From: Hybos culiciformis
Taxonomy: Eukaryota; Arthropoda; Insecta; Diptera; Hybotidae
Direction: 5' to 3'
Length of the DNA stretch: 64,000 nucleotides
Assembly (NCBI GenBank): GCA_964007475.1
Contig: OZ023273.1
Coordinates: forward strand, 150,580,444 to 150,644,443
The position numbers were made by a program, and so were the translations under genes. Below, in pieces: positions 1 through 14,138 of the stretch. The first letter of the stretch is position 1, and each line of letters opens with the position of its first letter. A model generated the notes under the pieces. That model saw only the letters and a program-made list of their open reading frames with translations, did not search any database and was not told where the DNA came from.

Positions 1-3000
1 AAATATGGTTTTCATTCAAAAAATTCAACGATTGAACAAAAATGCATAATATTAGTAACATAACATTACCAGTAACATACTAATTAAAATACTAATAAGT
101 ACTTACATAGGTATACAGTAATAAAATAGGTATACAGTAATAAAATTGATTAAATGCGTAAAATTTTAAAACCTTGTATTGCTTTGCACCAATGCTGTGC
201 TTTAATTTCTTAGATGAAAAAGTTTTAGAACATTCAGAAATCATATTGGTTTTATAAGGTTTATTGTTTGTAATTATTACTTTGTTCGTTCATAAAACAG
301 ATCTCATATATAGTTGATAAAATAGTAATGATGCAAATCTGAAGTTAAATTTCCCATTAAAATTTAAAAAGCTTTAAAAAAGCATAAATAATATAAAATA
401 AAATATCTAGCCGGTATCTGAAAATTAAAAATATCAGTATTGTATAGTTCTAGATAGTATTGTATACTCTAATTACAGAATTGATAATTTTATTAAAATC
501 TCTGTTTTGAATATCGTCAAAAGTTTTCACTTTTTTTTTTTCAATGAATTGTGTAAAAATTACCGAAATAATGCATTTGAAACAATTTTTTGCCAAAATC
601 CCAAAATGTCAAAAATTTAAATTTTTTATACAATAAAAGCTTTACGCTTACAAACATATCAAAACATATAATTCTACAAAAAATTTCCCATTTGCTGAAA
701 ATAAAAAAATTAAAACAAAAAAAATTTCATAAACTTTATATCTGCCACTAATAATAACTTTGTAAAAGCTTTAAGAGAAAATTTACTTCTCCGTTTTAGG
801 AAAAAAAAAATATGTACAAACCAAAAAAAAACAATTTGTTATTTATGAAAAAAGCAATAAATTTTCCATAAAAAAGTATATCTTCAAGATAGTTAAAAAA
901 ATCTGCCAATCAGAAATTAGTTAATTTGTGAATTTTTCAGGTGTACCTTAGAGAGTAGGGGTAAAAATGATATTGGTTTTATATATATTATATTTCCCAC
1001 AAAAATAATTTGAACTTATTTTCGGCTAAAAAAATTAATTTTCTTTATGATTTTTCAAATTTCTGTTTTACGTATGTATTTTTTTTTTTACATTAATTTT
1101 CGCTTTTCTTTTCCGCAACGACAAAGTTAATAAATAAAAAGTTATTTATATACAAGGTGATTTTGTTCGATAAATTTAATGGTTTTGGCATAAGGCAAAC
1201 AATACAGAAGAAGATTAGTATGTTTGTGAGCCGTTTATTAATATTTTATTTATCAAAATCATGACGTAATTTACTATAAAGATACTTTAAAAAAATCCTC
1301 ACAGCTCATCTTTTTATTCGTTTATTATTTTTTCGTTGAAAATGAAATTGGATCAAATGAAAATATTGAATCTTGAAATTTAAGGTAAAATTATATAAAA
1401 ACATATATTTTATAAAAAGACGCAAATTCGTAGTCACACACACAACTACAGAATTTTAAAAGCCGTTTTTGTAGAAGTCACTTGACTTTTTTTAAATCAG
1501 CGTCAGCGATGTTTTCGACTAAAAATTATAATAAAAATTTGGAAAATATTATTAAATGTTTTCACGAGCATTTTGTGAAAATATAATTATTTTATACATA
1601 AAGCACAAAATTTTTCAAGGCTAAGAAATTGCAGATCTTTGGTTTTTGTAAGTTTGTTTTGAACATTAACATTATTTTCAATTTATCTTTTGATATAAAG
1701 TCAAAAACTCAAAAGCTTAAAATAAACCTAATATTACGTATGGCCTGCGCAAAAATTTCTCAAGTCAATTTACACAAAATTTATTTGTGTTTGAAAACAA
1801 AAATAAGAGCGTAATTAAGGATCCTCTTAAGAATTAAATAAATTAGATAATTAAATAATAACACTTTCATTTGCGTTAGAAACGTTTAAATTAATTGATT
1901 TGTTACAATATTTTTTTTTTTATGTGTTTTGAATAAAACCATTGGAATTAAAAAGTTTTTTTTACCATACGATAATTTATTTTAAACCAAATACAAAAAT
2001 GCCTGCTAGCATAATAAAATCAATCAAAAATCTTCTTTAATGAATAAAACAATGTCTGGTCAAATGTAGCCTAAAACCATTATCGTAATATTATTTTTAA
2101 TTATTGACTGAAATAAAATATTTTTAACTATTTATTATTATAATAACATGGGAAAAACTATTATTGTTGGCATCGACTTGATATTTATTTTCGCGGCTTT
2201 CCTTAAATTATTTTTTTTATTTTCCAGTATAGTGAAACATAAATTTTTCTTAATAAGTATTTTCTATTGATGGACATTTTGTTCCTGATTAAGACAGGCT
2301 GAAAACCCCAATGAAATGAAAGCTATAAATTGAATATTTGAAACCTAGAAGTGAATTTGTTTTATATCATTGACCCTTGATTTACATTATAAATTTACAA
2401 ATCATAAGTGGAAGCAGGACTCAATGCTCACATTAAATATTTAAACAGAACGGCTCTAGTGAAATGTCAATGAAAATTAAAGTTATAATCTAATATAGAA
2501 CAAATTATTTAAAGAGTATACAATTTAAATGAAAATATACACATTAAAATTCTGTATCAAATATTCACTCTACTTTTAATTTTTTTAAAAATATAAGCTT
2601 CTGACTTTTAATTGCTAATATGTATTAAAATCTTGTAAAGCTAATACTTTAGTTGACACTGTGCCATTTTGCTATTATCATTTTATTTCTAAACATTGTC
2701 ATAATAATTGCGGAAAAATTTTTTCAATCTTGGAATTAAGTAGGTATTTATACTTATGCATATTGAAATTAAGTAGGTATATTATATATATCTACACATA
2801 TTATGTATTTCATAGATCTTTTAAAATATTCCAGATAAATATTAAACGTTTGTCAAAAGAATATTAGACAAAGTTAAAAATAACTAAAAATGTAAAATCA
2901 AAAAAAAAAAAAATTCGCTTTTGTAAACGAATTCGAAAGATTATAAATAAATTTTTTATATTTTTAGAATGATATGGATGTAAAAACTATGTGATTTATG

Positions 3001-5055
3001 ACTATGATTTGTAAAACATTGAAACGAGTAAAAATTTGTCATCATGCAATTCAAAATTTATATTTTTTTTTGTCATTTTTATTTACAATACATCGATATT
3101 CATGCAAATTTCTAAAATTTTGATTTCAATTTAAATATAAATTTTCTTAGGATATCGCTGAATGACTTTTGAGTATAATCATTTATTAAGTACACATACA
3201 AAAAAGATTATCAGTTTCTTACAACTTTTTTTTTTGTATTTTAATCTGAAAATAAAATACTGTTAATACACTGATTATTATCAATTTTTGGAAAGTATAT
3301 TAATTCATTTTACTATAATCTTTTAGTATTCTTAATCAATGGTATAATGTTAATGATAATGATTGCTCTTTATACCAAAATTTCTTTTATTATACGTTAA
3401 AGATATTTTAAACAAATAATCATTCACATTCAACTAATACCATCATCAGCAACTTCAAGAAACAACAAAATGTTACAAACCTCTCTCGACTTTTTTTGGT
3501 AATCGAACTTTGTAATCAAAATTATTGCTGCATTTAAAATAAAAAGATCAGAGATAAAAATAAATAAAATAATATTTAAAACGATTAGAAATTAAAATAA
3601 ATAAATTAAAATTCCAATAAAATATAGTTCATGCGACGATGATATTTGAGTGATAGCCAACTGAAAGTCCGACAGTTTTCGCGTCATTATTCACCCAGAT
3701 ATGTCTTGCAGTAATTCTAATTAATTAATTGAACTAACTTCAATAATATTTGACTTTTATATTCAAAAAAAATATAAGTACCTATGCATTGTACGTTTTT
3801 AAACTTGATTTTCTTATTTCGAAAACATTATATAACTTGCCGAGCGTAGTCTTCCATACAACCAAACAATTAAAAGTCATAGAAATTAGAAAATTTAAAT
3901 ATATTTTGATAAATTATATAATATTACACAAATTCGAAGCAAATTTTAACGTTGATAATAATTCATAAACTTAAATGTTCAATTTCAGCTAAATGTTAAA
4001 ATTTTCCTTCACATTTTATTTACTTAAAAAAATCCTTTTTTTCCTAATTTCAACATATACACCGTGGATTACGTTATTCTGATATTCATATCGTAAAATT
4101 GACCGAAAAATTATAAAATATAAACAGAATTATTCCTAGACATGCGCTATTCATCTTTCAAATATCACAATATGTCAAAACATTTTTGCAAAAGGTTTAA
4201 GAAATTTTCGCTATACCGTTTTGAAGTACATAATATTGTTTCAGTTAAAGTTAATTAAGATATCTCAGCATTATTTTTATTCATAATAAAACTTTTAATG
4301 TAATGCAGGGAAATCAAGTAATTAAATAAAAAGTACGCAAACGAAATGAAATCTAACAAAAATTAGAAAATATACATATAAACATAAAAACTAGCATTTT
4401 ATTTCTTAGCAGAACAATATTAAAAACAAGGAAAGATGTACATTATTTACGGTTCCGAGAATAACTAAGCACCAAAATAAAAATGCTCACAATATTTTTT
4501 CCATACCATGGACGTTGTATCACATATATAAATGTATTTATATAAAAGAAATTACCTGAAACTTGATCACATGATTTCAGTCACATTTTGTTAAAAGTTA
4601 AAAATGAAAATACAACCAGAGCCAGAGTGTTTAATTAGCAATATTTCATATTATTTTCTATATTATGAATTCCACATTTAAAAAAAAAAAAATTAAAAAC
4701 ATAATTATAAATACTATATATAATTGCCTTAATTAAAATTCATTTTCAACTCAAATTTAAAAATGAAAATAATAATTATAAAATAATTTAATTGCAATTC
4801 AAAGAACATTAAAGTACTTATGCAAAAGAAAAGAAAATATATAAAAACAAAAAAAACTTGAAGGACATTCATGTATGAAAATTTTTAAGTTTAAGGACTT
4901 GTCAAGAAAACAAAAATTCATAAGCCGCAATTTTAATGAATAATAAATTGTTTAAAAAATTATTAAAATTTAATTTCTATTATAGTTTTTTTTTCAAATG
5001 GAGAGTCAATTAAATAATTATAATTTAATTAAAGATTCAATTATAAATTTTAATA
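1..5055. other. AT-rich non-coding stretch, no gene recognised
   Basis: The stretch is made of A/T runs, short degenerate tandem copies (for example two near-identical ~20-bp copies at about 105-145) and scattered short open frames. Those frames (such as 1629-1814, 2661-2867 and 3750-3968) encode low-complexity F/I/K/N/Y-rich peptides with no recognisable motif and no plausible splice partners. It may contain promoter or 5' UTR of the gene starting at 5056, but I see nothing that I can define. Confidence 0.6.
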
Positions 5056-8000
5056 ATGGGAAATTGTTTTGGAAAATGTCTCTCATTCGGTAGAAGTATA
5101 ACAAGGTGAGAAAAACATTGTTTATTTGGTTATTTAATTTTTTTTTTGTTTTCCCATTGACAAAACTGACATAATAATGTTGATGATGATTCATTTAATT
5201 TATTGAATTTTTTTTTTTTTAATTATACAACCAAAAGCCTAACAAAAAAAATCTAATAATAATTAAACTATGCAGATAAAATTGAATTAAGAAGAACATA
5301 ATTATATGGGCTCTTCAGTAAATTTTATCTTTAAAAAATCAATAAAATTTTTAGCGACAACAAAGACACTTAATTCTATTAAATTTTTAGTTTACTATTT
5401 ATTTTTAATTATTTTTATTTTGCATTTTCATTCATAAAATAAGCTTCAGAATATTAGATGCAAAAAATTAAGAAGGCGAAAAATTATATATCCGGAAAAA
5501 CATACGGTACGAAATCGAAGACAAATTTTATTTTCTAATATTAAGTTTAATGCCCAAGACCTGGGTCTAAATATAATATAATTCATTTTATAATCTAAGC
5601 ACAAAAAGAACTATAATAGTTACGAAATATCAGACAAAATGAGTATTTGTGAAGAATAAACAATGTGAAGCAATGTGAAGACATTTTAGTTAATTTTTAC
5701 ATCTCCCAAGAGCAACAGAACAGAACAAATAATAACAAAACAAAAATTTAGTTTGTCTTAATAGTACCGATTTTGTAATAAAATATCAACAAATGCATTT
5801 CTTCATAACAGAATTGTTTAAGAATTAAAAATGTAACTACATGAACATTTTGGAGCCCTGAAGAAATAAATATACTACTATTTTTAAAAACATTTAAGGA
5901 ACTTAAAAAGAAACATAAAACTTGGATAAAGGAAAATTGAGGTTAATATGTGATTTAAAATCTTGAGAGGCTCTCATAGTGCATACTTAAAATATAGTAT
6001 TTCGTTTCTATTTAAATATGTGTGCGTAGGTACATTGGTGGTATTAAATTAAATTTAATTTTCTATGTCCATTATAAATATTAAACGACGAATCGGCTCG
6101 AAATTATTGTATTGTGAAATACTGCACTCAAAAATAAATTTTGTAATACATAATTATGTAGAAAACTTTGTATTGCAAAATTTTGTGTGGACAAAATTGT
6201 TATAAATTCAGTGCAAAATTTTGTATAGAAAAATTTAAATTTTAATTTTATGAGAAAATTCTGCTAAATTAGTGACTTGAAATATTTTTTTATTACAAAT
6301 TTTTTATTAAACTTTCTATTAAAATTATAAAAATGTTATAAAATTATTTAATAGAATTTTAAATTAAAGAATTCAATGAATTTCCTTATAACAATATTAA
6401 ATATAAAATTATGATTCTCAAAACATGAAGAACTTTGTTAACTAATTTGTTTATTTTAAATCCTAATATTCATGGTCTAAAAGCTCTAAGATATTTGAAT
6501 AATAATTTTTAGTTATAATTTTATCATCTGTATTTATGTTATTATTGAGTTTTGTGATTCATAAATTTTATTTAGTACCAAAATATACATAACTCGTACA
6601 ACACAATATTCTTTTATTTTGTAATAGAAATTAAATTATTTTGTAATAGAGATTAAATTGCACGTGTGCATAATCAGAACTAAAATTAAATTGATAGTCC
6701 CAATTTTTCTCAAAATGGTCGAAGATATTAAACAAATTACAAGTGCAATTAATATTTTTTCTCTTTCATTGACTTTATTGCAATTTTTATAAAAATATTG
6801 TACAAGTGAACTGAATCAACTTTTGAAGTATTGATTATATTCAACCGAATGTATATTGAATGACCTGAATGCTCTATTCTGTTGAACAATAATTTTAATT
6901 AAATTACGTTTATTATTACCATATTAAAAGGATTTTACTAAATTTAAAAAAAAAATGTTTATTAAATTATTTGGCAACCCTGAGCTATATTTATGAATTA
7001 TCATAAAATACATAAACAACATACATATAAGTATAAAATTTATATGATTTATTTAAATGCATTTCATGAAATATTTCCGAAAATTGGGGTTGAAAATACT
7101 ATCTCAAGTATAGAATGAATTAGCTTTTTCTTTTGTCAATTTTGTTTTCTTAGTCTAGTTTTTAGTTTTTCATTGCATATATAAATGTATAATGTGTGTG
7201 TACCTACATAACATTTTTTATTTTATTTTATTTTATGTATCTTTTTTTTATTTTCATAAAACGTTATTGTACTCATAGAATATAAAATTGCATAATGGAA
7301 CGTATCACACATTGTCTATAGTGTCTACTCAACATACAAGTGGTTGCATTGCAAATTTTTCTTTATTTTATAATTTGTTTACTGATTAAATTTTCATGCT
7401 GTTCATATTATGTTGTCTTTCGCTATTTTAATGCAATTTATTTGTCATAATAACGTATGTATCGTAATACAGAACATCACTTCGAATAAATATAACTATA
7501 CAGTACACATATATATATTTTTAAGAAAATTCTTTGTTTTCGTTATTTATATAATAATAATTTTATTTTTTAATTTTCTATTTTTTTTTCTCCATAAAAG
7601 ACATTCAACAGATGAACAAGATGAATTAGTTTCAGATGGAACAACAAGCGAAGGGAATATAATTTATAAAATAATTAAATTTAAAAAGAAAGTAAGTTAT
7701 TGAAATATACAATTTTCTTTTAATTATTTATATGATTAAAATTAAAACGATATTAAATTACAGAAACGTCCACAATTCATAGATACATTTTGGGAGCGTA
7801 CCGAGGATAGTAGCAATTATTATAATTTCAATCATGGGAATCCAACAGAAAGGTTATAACTAAATTGACTTCATCCAGAATTAAAGATTTTTTGATTATT
7901 TTTTATTATTCGAATTTTAGATCGGAAATTCAACTTCAATGCTTGGACGCTCAAAATTTGTTATATTCTGAAAACATACGCGACACTTCATTAAATAATC

Positions 8001-8533
8001 ACAATAATTATAATCAAGGTGTAAGTTCTTCCAGAGCCAGCTCATCCTTAGATTTAGAATGGGAACATGAATATGGAAATCGATGTAATACTGTTAGTAG
8101 ATGGTTATATTTGCCTGAAAATTTTTCAGATAAAATTTGTAATAAGGCTCCAAATATCAAGAACAATAATAAATTAAATTATGGCACTAAGGATAACAGT
8201 GAAGAAATTTCAAATCAATGTGGTTTTTTTTCAATTAACTTAACAGGACCTGAAAATTTAGTAAAACAAACCACTAAGCCAAATGCTGGAATGCAATCAA
8301 CACCAAAACTCTACACTAGAACTTCATCTAGAACAAGTTGGTCGCATATATCAACGCCAGACTCACTTGAATGGGATATTGACGAGGAACAACAAAAACA
8401 AATGAAAGTCGAAGATGATAATTTGGATCACGAAACGTTGGAATTACTTCATCAAATTGAAGTTCTTAAGAATAAGGTCTTAGATGAAACTGGTGATTTA
8501 TTAGAAATAAAAGACTCAGAAGGTCTGAGTTGA
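5056..8533 (+). CDS. AP1AR: AP-1 complex-associated regulatory protein-like (gadkin/AP1AR family), 4 exons
   Basis: Exons read as 5056-5105, 7601-7691, 7764-7852 and 7921-8533; all junction phases agree and give about 280 residues. The start ATG gives MGNCFGKC, a Gly2/Cys4/Cys8 pattern typical of myristoylated or palmitoylated membrane proteins. Vertebrate gadkin also begins MGNC and is palmitoylated. At residues 119-129 is SLDLEWEHEYG, very close to the SLDLEWEDEEG of vertebrate AP1AR as I remember it, and a second DSLEWD stands near residue 224, where AP1AR has another LEWE motif. These tryptophan motifs are in the region that contacts the AP-1 gamma ear. The C terminus (about 244-275) is a leucine-rich predicted coiled coil. 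Family role: TGN/endosomal carriers, linking AP-1, kinesin-1 and Arp2/3. Odd points: the third intron starts GTTATA, a weak donor; intron 1 is about 2.5 kb; the charged central helix of the vertebrate protein is not obvious. Upstream non-coding exons are unknown. Confidence 0.66.
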
Positions 8534-11486
8534 TTGAAGGAGTAAATATTTTAGAATTTAGATATAAATAGAAATGTATTTCTTAAACACATATTCAACT
8601 CATAAAGTCTGAATTCTTTTCTTTATACGGTATATGGATATTATTATTATTTGCAAAATTATAGAAAATATATATATTACGCTTGTACACAATATAATTA
8701 ATAAGATATTTTGGTACATAGGAATCCTTCGATTTTTCAAGTTAGCGTTAAATCGAAAAATTTCTTGTAATGCTCGTTAAAAATTAAATATCTTATGTTT
8801 TATGTTATACGTTGTTAATAAGGGCTATAATTTAAAATTAAATTACATTTTTACAATATTTACATTTACATTATTACAATAGTATTATTGAATTTTTTAT
8901 GAAAATTTTTACCTCACAAAAAATTATTTATGAGTTATAATTAGAGCTTTCTTCTCACATAATATAAATATTTTACGTATTTCTTCCGTATTAACTCATA
9001 CTTAAATTTAAGTTATATTATAAGTAAAAAAGCCACTTCAAATCAAGATAATTATTAAAAGAATGGTATAAAGTGCCTGAAAAATTATATTATAAATTAA
9101 AGCAAAATAGAAATTAAGTACATTCTTACACATAAAAAAAAATTACATAATTAAGAATAGACAAATTTAATGTACACAGAGACAAATAAGTTCATACAAC
9201 TTTTTTCCTATCAAAAGTAAAAATGTAGCTGCATTTGATAATTTATTTGTAAAAATATTCATAAATTTAAATAAAAATTATGAATTATGAAATGAAGAAC
9301 AGCTATTAGTTTCTGTAGAAAATTAGTAACATGAACTAATTCATCTGTTGCGTATTAAATTTGACTCTGCTAAAATATAGTGTTAGGAAAAAAGAATAAT
9401 GCTAATAAGAATAGTATATAAAAAAAATATATAAAAATATTGTAATTTTATGAAATAATATTTTAACAGCATAATTATATTAAAACTGTTTCATATAAAA
9501 TATATTACAGTAAGATATTAAAATATTATATTTATATTTACCAGTGTTATAAAAATTGCATAATTTAACTTCAGGTTATCAAATCAAAAAATTTCCTTTA
9601 ATTTTGATTTCCTTTTATGCAAATATGATTCATTCTTATATTTATCTATTTTTGTATCCTTTTTTTTTGTAATAAACCACACATGGCACAACAATTTTTT
9701 TAATTTAACTGACTGAGGGCTTACAATCAATCATTATCTCACACTGCTAGAAAACAGATAACATGCTAAGATTATTAAATTTCTGCAAAATCTTTTCGGC
9801 AATGTTTATTTTTAATTTATTTTATTAACGATTTATCCATCACGGCTAAATAACAACTTTCTTGAGAAAGCTCTTGAATTCCGGTCGAATATTGTACGGA
9901 TACGGATATATTCAACCGATAGAATAATTTACGATATATAATTCTGGCTAAACCAACCAGAAAAATAGATTATTTAAGAAAAGAAACTTTTGAAAATAAA
10001 TATCATATTTTCAAAAACATTGCCATTGATTCAAAACGTAGAGATGAAGTTTTAAAAAAGAAATTCATCGTTAACATTTAATAAAATAAAAAATGTTACT
10101 AATGTTAACCTCCTAGAACAAAACAATGTTGACAAAATTGCCACGTACGGAATCAAGAACTACTAGCGGCTTTATTTGTCACTGTCCGCTAAAATCGAGT
10201 TAAATTGGATTATTTAATCACATGATTGAAACATTAAAACATCCTTCTTTATTAAAACTCATCTATATATTTAAGACTAAGGCACAGCTAGGTCTGAGAA
10301 TATGTAAATTTTTTGTCTTTTTAGAACTTATCTTTATTATATATATCTTTATTACATATATTTATATGTATACTTCAATACCTACTTCTGATAATATGTA
10401 AATTTTTCCAAAAAAAAAAAACACCGACGTTTAATTTCCCAAGTTCTAATTCTTTAATTTAATTATTGTATAGGAAAATATAAACAAAAATTGTTTCTAT
10501 TATGTATTTATATATTGTTAGAAATAATAATTTTACTTTTAAGTTCAAAATATATGAGCGCAGCTTAATTGAGAAGTACAACTGTTTTTGAAAATTATAG
10601 TTTTAGATTCCCACCAATTCATAGAGTTTAAAGATTTGAAATAAAAATAACAAAAAAAAAAAGCTTTAGAAAGTTATTTTCATTTAGAGACATATCTTAG
10701 TTCATAGATTGAATAAAAAAAAACATACAACATAATAAATATGTATTAAAATGTTAATTTTAAGATAAGCAAATTCATTAAATTACGTTAATATTTTAGG
10801 AGTAAAATTTGATTATTAAATTATAAATAGATTAGTTTTAGTTTTTAATTTAAATAAAATTATTAATATTATATGTATCCTGTAATTTAAAAATTATTTT
10901 AGTGGAGTTTACTATTTAGATTTAGATTTAATTTAAAATAAGTTACTTAGAATAATTTATGATAATTTCCAATGTGGCATTTTGTTGGGCAAAAAAAAAC
11001 AGATTTATGGCATTCTGTAATCTAAAAACTGAACCACATTTTTTTTAGTTTTTAAACTATTTTGTTTTTACAGATAACTAAAGCTTAAATTCGTTTTTAA
11101 GGAATACTGTGCTTAGTTACAAATTTTAAATTATCTTTTCTCTAATGCCATAGTTCTTGTGTATGAAAACTCAAAACTCAAAATGCCAATTTTCAATTTG
11201 TAAATTAACTTATTTAATTAATTTATCGTTAACCTTTATTTTATTGAAAAGTTATTTATATTATAAAAATTAAATTTATTTAAATTATATTTTATATATT
11301 AAAGATAGTTATATATAATATCAATTAATTGAAATTATTTACAATAATATATAAATTGGAATTTATATTAATTTGTTTAATTTTGTAGATTTTTTTAATA
11401 AACATCAGAATCAGCCGCATTGCCCGCATTACATTAGAAAAATTTAAGTCTAGATATGACTAAATCATCTGCTATTTCGTGGAGCC
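8534..11486. other. AT-rich intergenic stretch, no gene recognised
   Basis: This lies between the AP1AR-like gene and the left end of the segmental duplication. It holds poly-A/T runs and no open frame with a credible motif on either strand. The 3' UTR of the AP1AR-like gene probably occupies the first few hundred bases. The clear similarity to the second duplicated unit begins near 11487. Confidence 0.55.
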
Positions 11487-12370
11487 CAATATATTGAGTA
11501 TTATATTAGAAATTAAGTAAATATAACTTATTTTCAGCGCCAAATATGAAAACAGTGCATTAAATTTGAAAAAAAGGTACAAATCCTGGGTCACAATCAG
11601 TACTTAAAGTTTTTTTGGATGAAAATCACAATATCTTAAATTTTTCTTCTCTTATAAAAAACAAAAATACTTTTTAAAGTTTATTGTTTATCATATATCA
11701 AAAGGCTACGAAAATAACTTAAGTGATATATTATAAATTATAATAAATGTAAATTCAAGTTTTTTTTTTTTACTGATTATAATGCCATACAACAGTGCCC
11801 CACCCTTTTTTGCCATTTATTTCAAAACTACAATCCGGATCAATTAATTTCCTACCATAATCACTGCTCGAATGTTCAAATCTTAGATTACGTTTTGTTC
11901 TTACAATAACGTTAAATCGGTCCGCATCTGAAATTAATTTTATAATTAAAATAAATGAAATGTTATACATCACCTTTTAAGATTGCAATTCTATAAGCGA
12001 TTATATAATATAAAAAACTAAATTTTCAATTTTTTAAAAGAATCTGAATTTAATGAAAATTAAATTTTAATAAATGTTTACCTTTTCCAAAAAAGAAACT
12101 ATATATTGCTGGAGGATTTTCCTTGCCTTCACCGTGTTTATATAATTTGAAATTGCAAAAATTAATTGACTGATTTTTGCAAACTTTATTCAAGTAAAAA
12201 TAACCAATAGGAATACTATTATATATAAAATAAAAAAAAATTATTTAAATTTTTTTTAAATAAATTAAAAATTTTAACAATTACCTCGAAAATTGTTGAG
12301 TTAAACTTGCCACACCAATGCAAAAAAGGTTTCCATCTTCACAAATAATGTAATGAAGTACATAACGATA

Positions 12371-13139
12371 CACAGAAAAAAATTTGCTCGTACTAATAAC
12401 TAAATAATTCGTTAAAATCAACGAAAAATTCGTTATTTTGGCTACAACGAACATTTCGTTGAAAAAAGCTCGTAGTTCGTTAAAAAAGTTCGTTATACCC
12501 CAAAACCCAAAAACCTTTCAAATTCTTCAACAAAAACACCGCAATACGAAAAAAAAAAATTTACTAGACAACATTTTTTTTTATTATTTATTTAATTTTT
12601 TATTCATTTATTTATTTATTTTTTTATTTTTATTTTTTTTATTTATTTTTCTTTTTAATTTTTTTTTTTTTGGATTTTTTTTTTTTAATTTTTTTTTTAT
12701 TTTTTTTTATTTTTTTATTTATTTTTTTTATTTTATTTATTTATTAATTTTTTTTATTTATGTTTCTATTTTTTTTATTTATTTTTTAAATTATTTATTT
12801 AATTTTTTTTAATAATTTTTTTTATGCCCGCTTGTAGCTTCGAACCACTGTCCTAAACATTGCAATCCATCAACTCTACCACTGAGCTATGAACTACATT
12901 TACGGCAATGTGTAAAATGGAAAATATAAGTTCTCTATGGATTGAAATTTTTGTTTCCCATATTTAACGATAACGAACTTTTTTAACGAGTACTAAAAAT
13001 GAAAAAAATGTTCGTAATAAGAAAATAAACGAAATTTATGTTACAAAAACGTAATAATTCATTATTTTTCGTTATCTTAACGAGAATGTCATTAACGAAC
13101 TTTTTTGACGTAATGAGTACGAGCAAATTTTTTTCTGTG
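12371..13139. mobile_element. TA-target MITE (Tc1/mariner-like ends) inserted in the pseudogene
   Basis: Both ends begin CACAGAAAAAAATTTGCTCG inward and agree for 24 bases before diverging. The element is flanked by TA at 12369-12370 and 13140-13141. Unit 2 shows the empty site (one TA, at the matching place near 22346), which proves the insertion. The interior is T-rich low-complexity sequence plus a tRNA-like segment and encodes no transposase, so it is non-autonomous. The 2-bp TA duplication fits the Tc1/mariner superfamily, though the family name is inferred. Confidence 0.9.
12826..12894 (-). other. tRNA-like segment inside the MITE
   Basis: On the minus strand this reads like a degenerate tRNA gene: TAGCTCAGTGGTAGAG is a near-perfect pol III A box with D arm, and GGTTCGAAGCT about 30 bases later resembles a B box. 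The anticodon arm around ATTGCAA pairs badly and the acceptor ends do not close. I therefore read it as a tRNA-derived remnant, not a working tRNA. Its position deep inside a TIR element is unusual. Confidence 0.6.
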
Positions 13140-14138
13140 TAGATATAATGTTTAATGATAGAGTTGTCACCTGAAAACAAAATTCAAAGCATTCTCTGGT
13201 CTACTCTATAGAATGAGACAGCAACATAACTTTTCTCAAAATTTAATATTTAAAATTATATAAATATTATCTAATAGATGTAGATTATCAAATATCAAAT
13301 ATAATTATAATTTGTGATCGAATATAAAGATTAAAAACAGTCTGATTAAAATTGTGATTCATCGACTTTCATTTCTCCGAAATAATTTTTATTCGATTAA
13401 AATTTCGTTTGTTATCGTTTTTCAACTTACCTTTACATGAATTCATGATGCAATCAAATGAAGAATTAAAATACTTTCCATCTATTTCGATATTTGCATT
13501 TATTTTACCGAATTGTCCCAAAATCTGAGACTGGTTAAACATTTTAAATTTTTCAAAATAATCTAAATTCCAGTTTTCTCTTGATATTGATTTTGCAAAA
13601 TTTTTTGAACTTAAATCGAAATAATAATAAAATTTTGTGGACCAATTGTCACTTTCACGTCTTTCTTTGAATCTCTAAAATATTAATTTTACCGTATTGT
13701 TTTATATATTTACTTTTAATATAATTTAAATTTTGATCTTATTTCTCGAAAATGTTTCTTAAAAAATAATAATATTTTCAGTAATGATCCGAAAAATTTT
13801 TTTAAAGCTTTGATAAATTGAACTTACTTCTTCATCAATGCTTTAAAGCAAAATTGTACCTTCAATTCGAAAAATATCTTTACCATACTGGAAATTTAAA
13901 ATGAACTTCAGTTTCAATAATGAAAACACCATTCTCATTATTGACTCCATAAAGTACCAAACGATTTATATATGTCCAACTTTTTCATTATCAACGAAAA
14001 TAAAACTTTTAATCTAAAAATAGATTAACATTATAATGTACTCATATATTATTTTCTTTCCAAAAATGTTTTAAAAATCAAAATTTTTTCTGAACTAACA
14101 TACATATAAAAATGCTAAAGCTGTAAAATATTTCAGAT

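Larger units (their letters stand above)
11770..14138 (-). pseudogene. Pseudogene copy of the PEP-synthase-N-like gene
   Basis: This is the unit-1 counterpart of the intact gene at 21750-23608. The last exon (from 11770) encodes the same C-terminal 51 residues as the intact copy. The exon ending near 12290 is split by a 769-bp MITE. The exon at about 13440-13680 has lost bases in the segment just after the VKV codons, which shifts the frame. The exon at about 13850-14030 lacks an internal block covering the LFLKLPELG region and has a stop soon after its start. The first exon with the signal-anchor is gone: the sequence changes at 14139 into a LINE 3' tail. With these independent lesions the copy cannot encode the full protein. 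Its intact last exon suggests the decay is recent. Confidence 0.85.

Noticed and set aside
12438..12812. Open frame of 124 codons on the plus strand
   Set aside because: It is almost entirely Phe/Leu/Ile/Tyr from the T-rich core of the MITE at 12371-13139, with no protein features.
12826..12894. A functional tRNA gene
   Set aside because: The A box is good but the anticodon stem and acceptor do not pair, and it lies inside a transposon.
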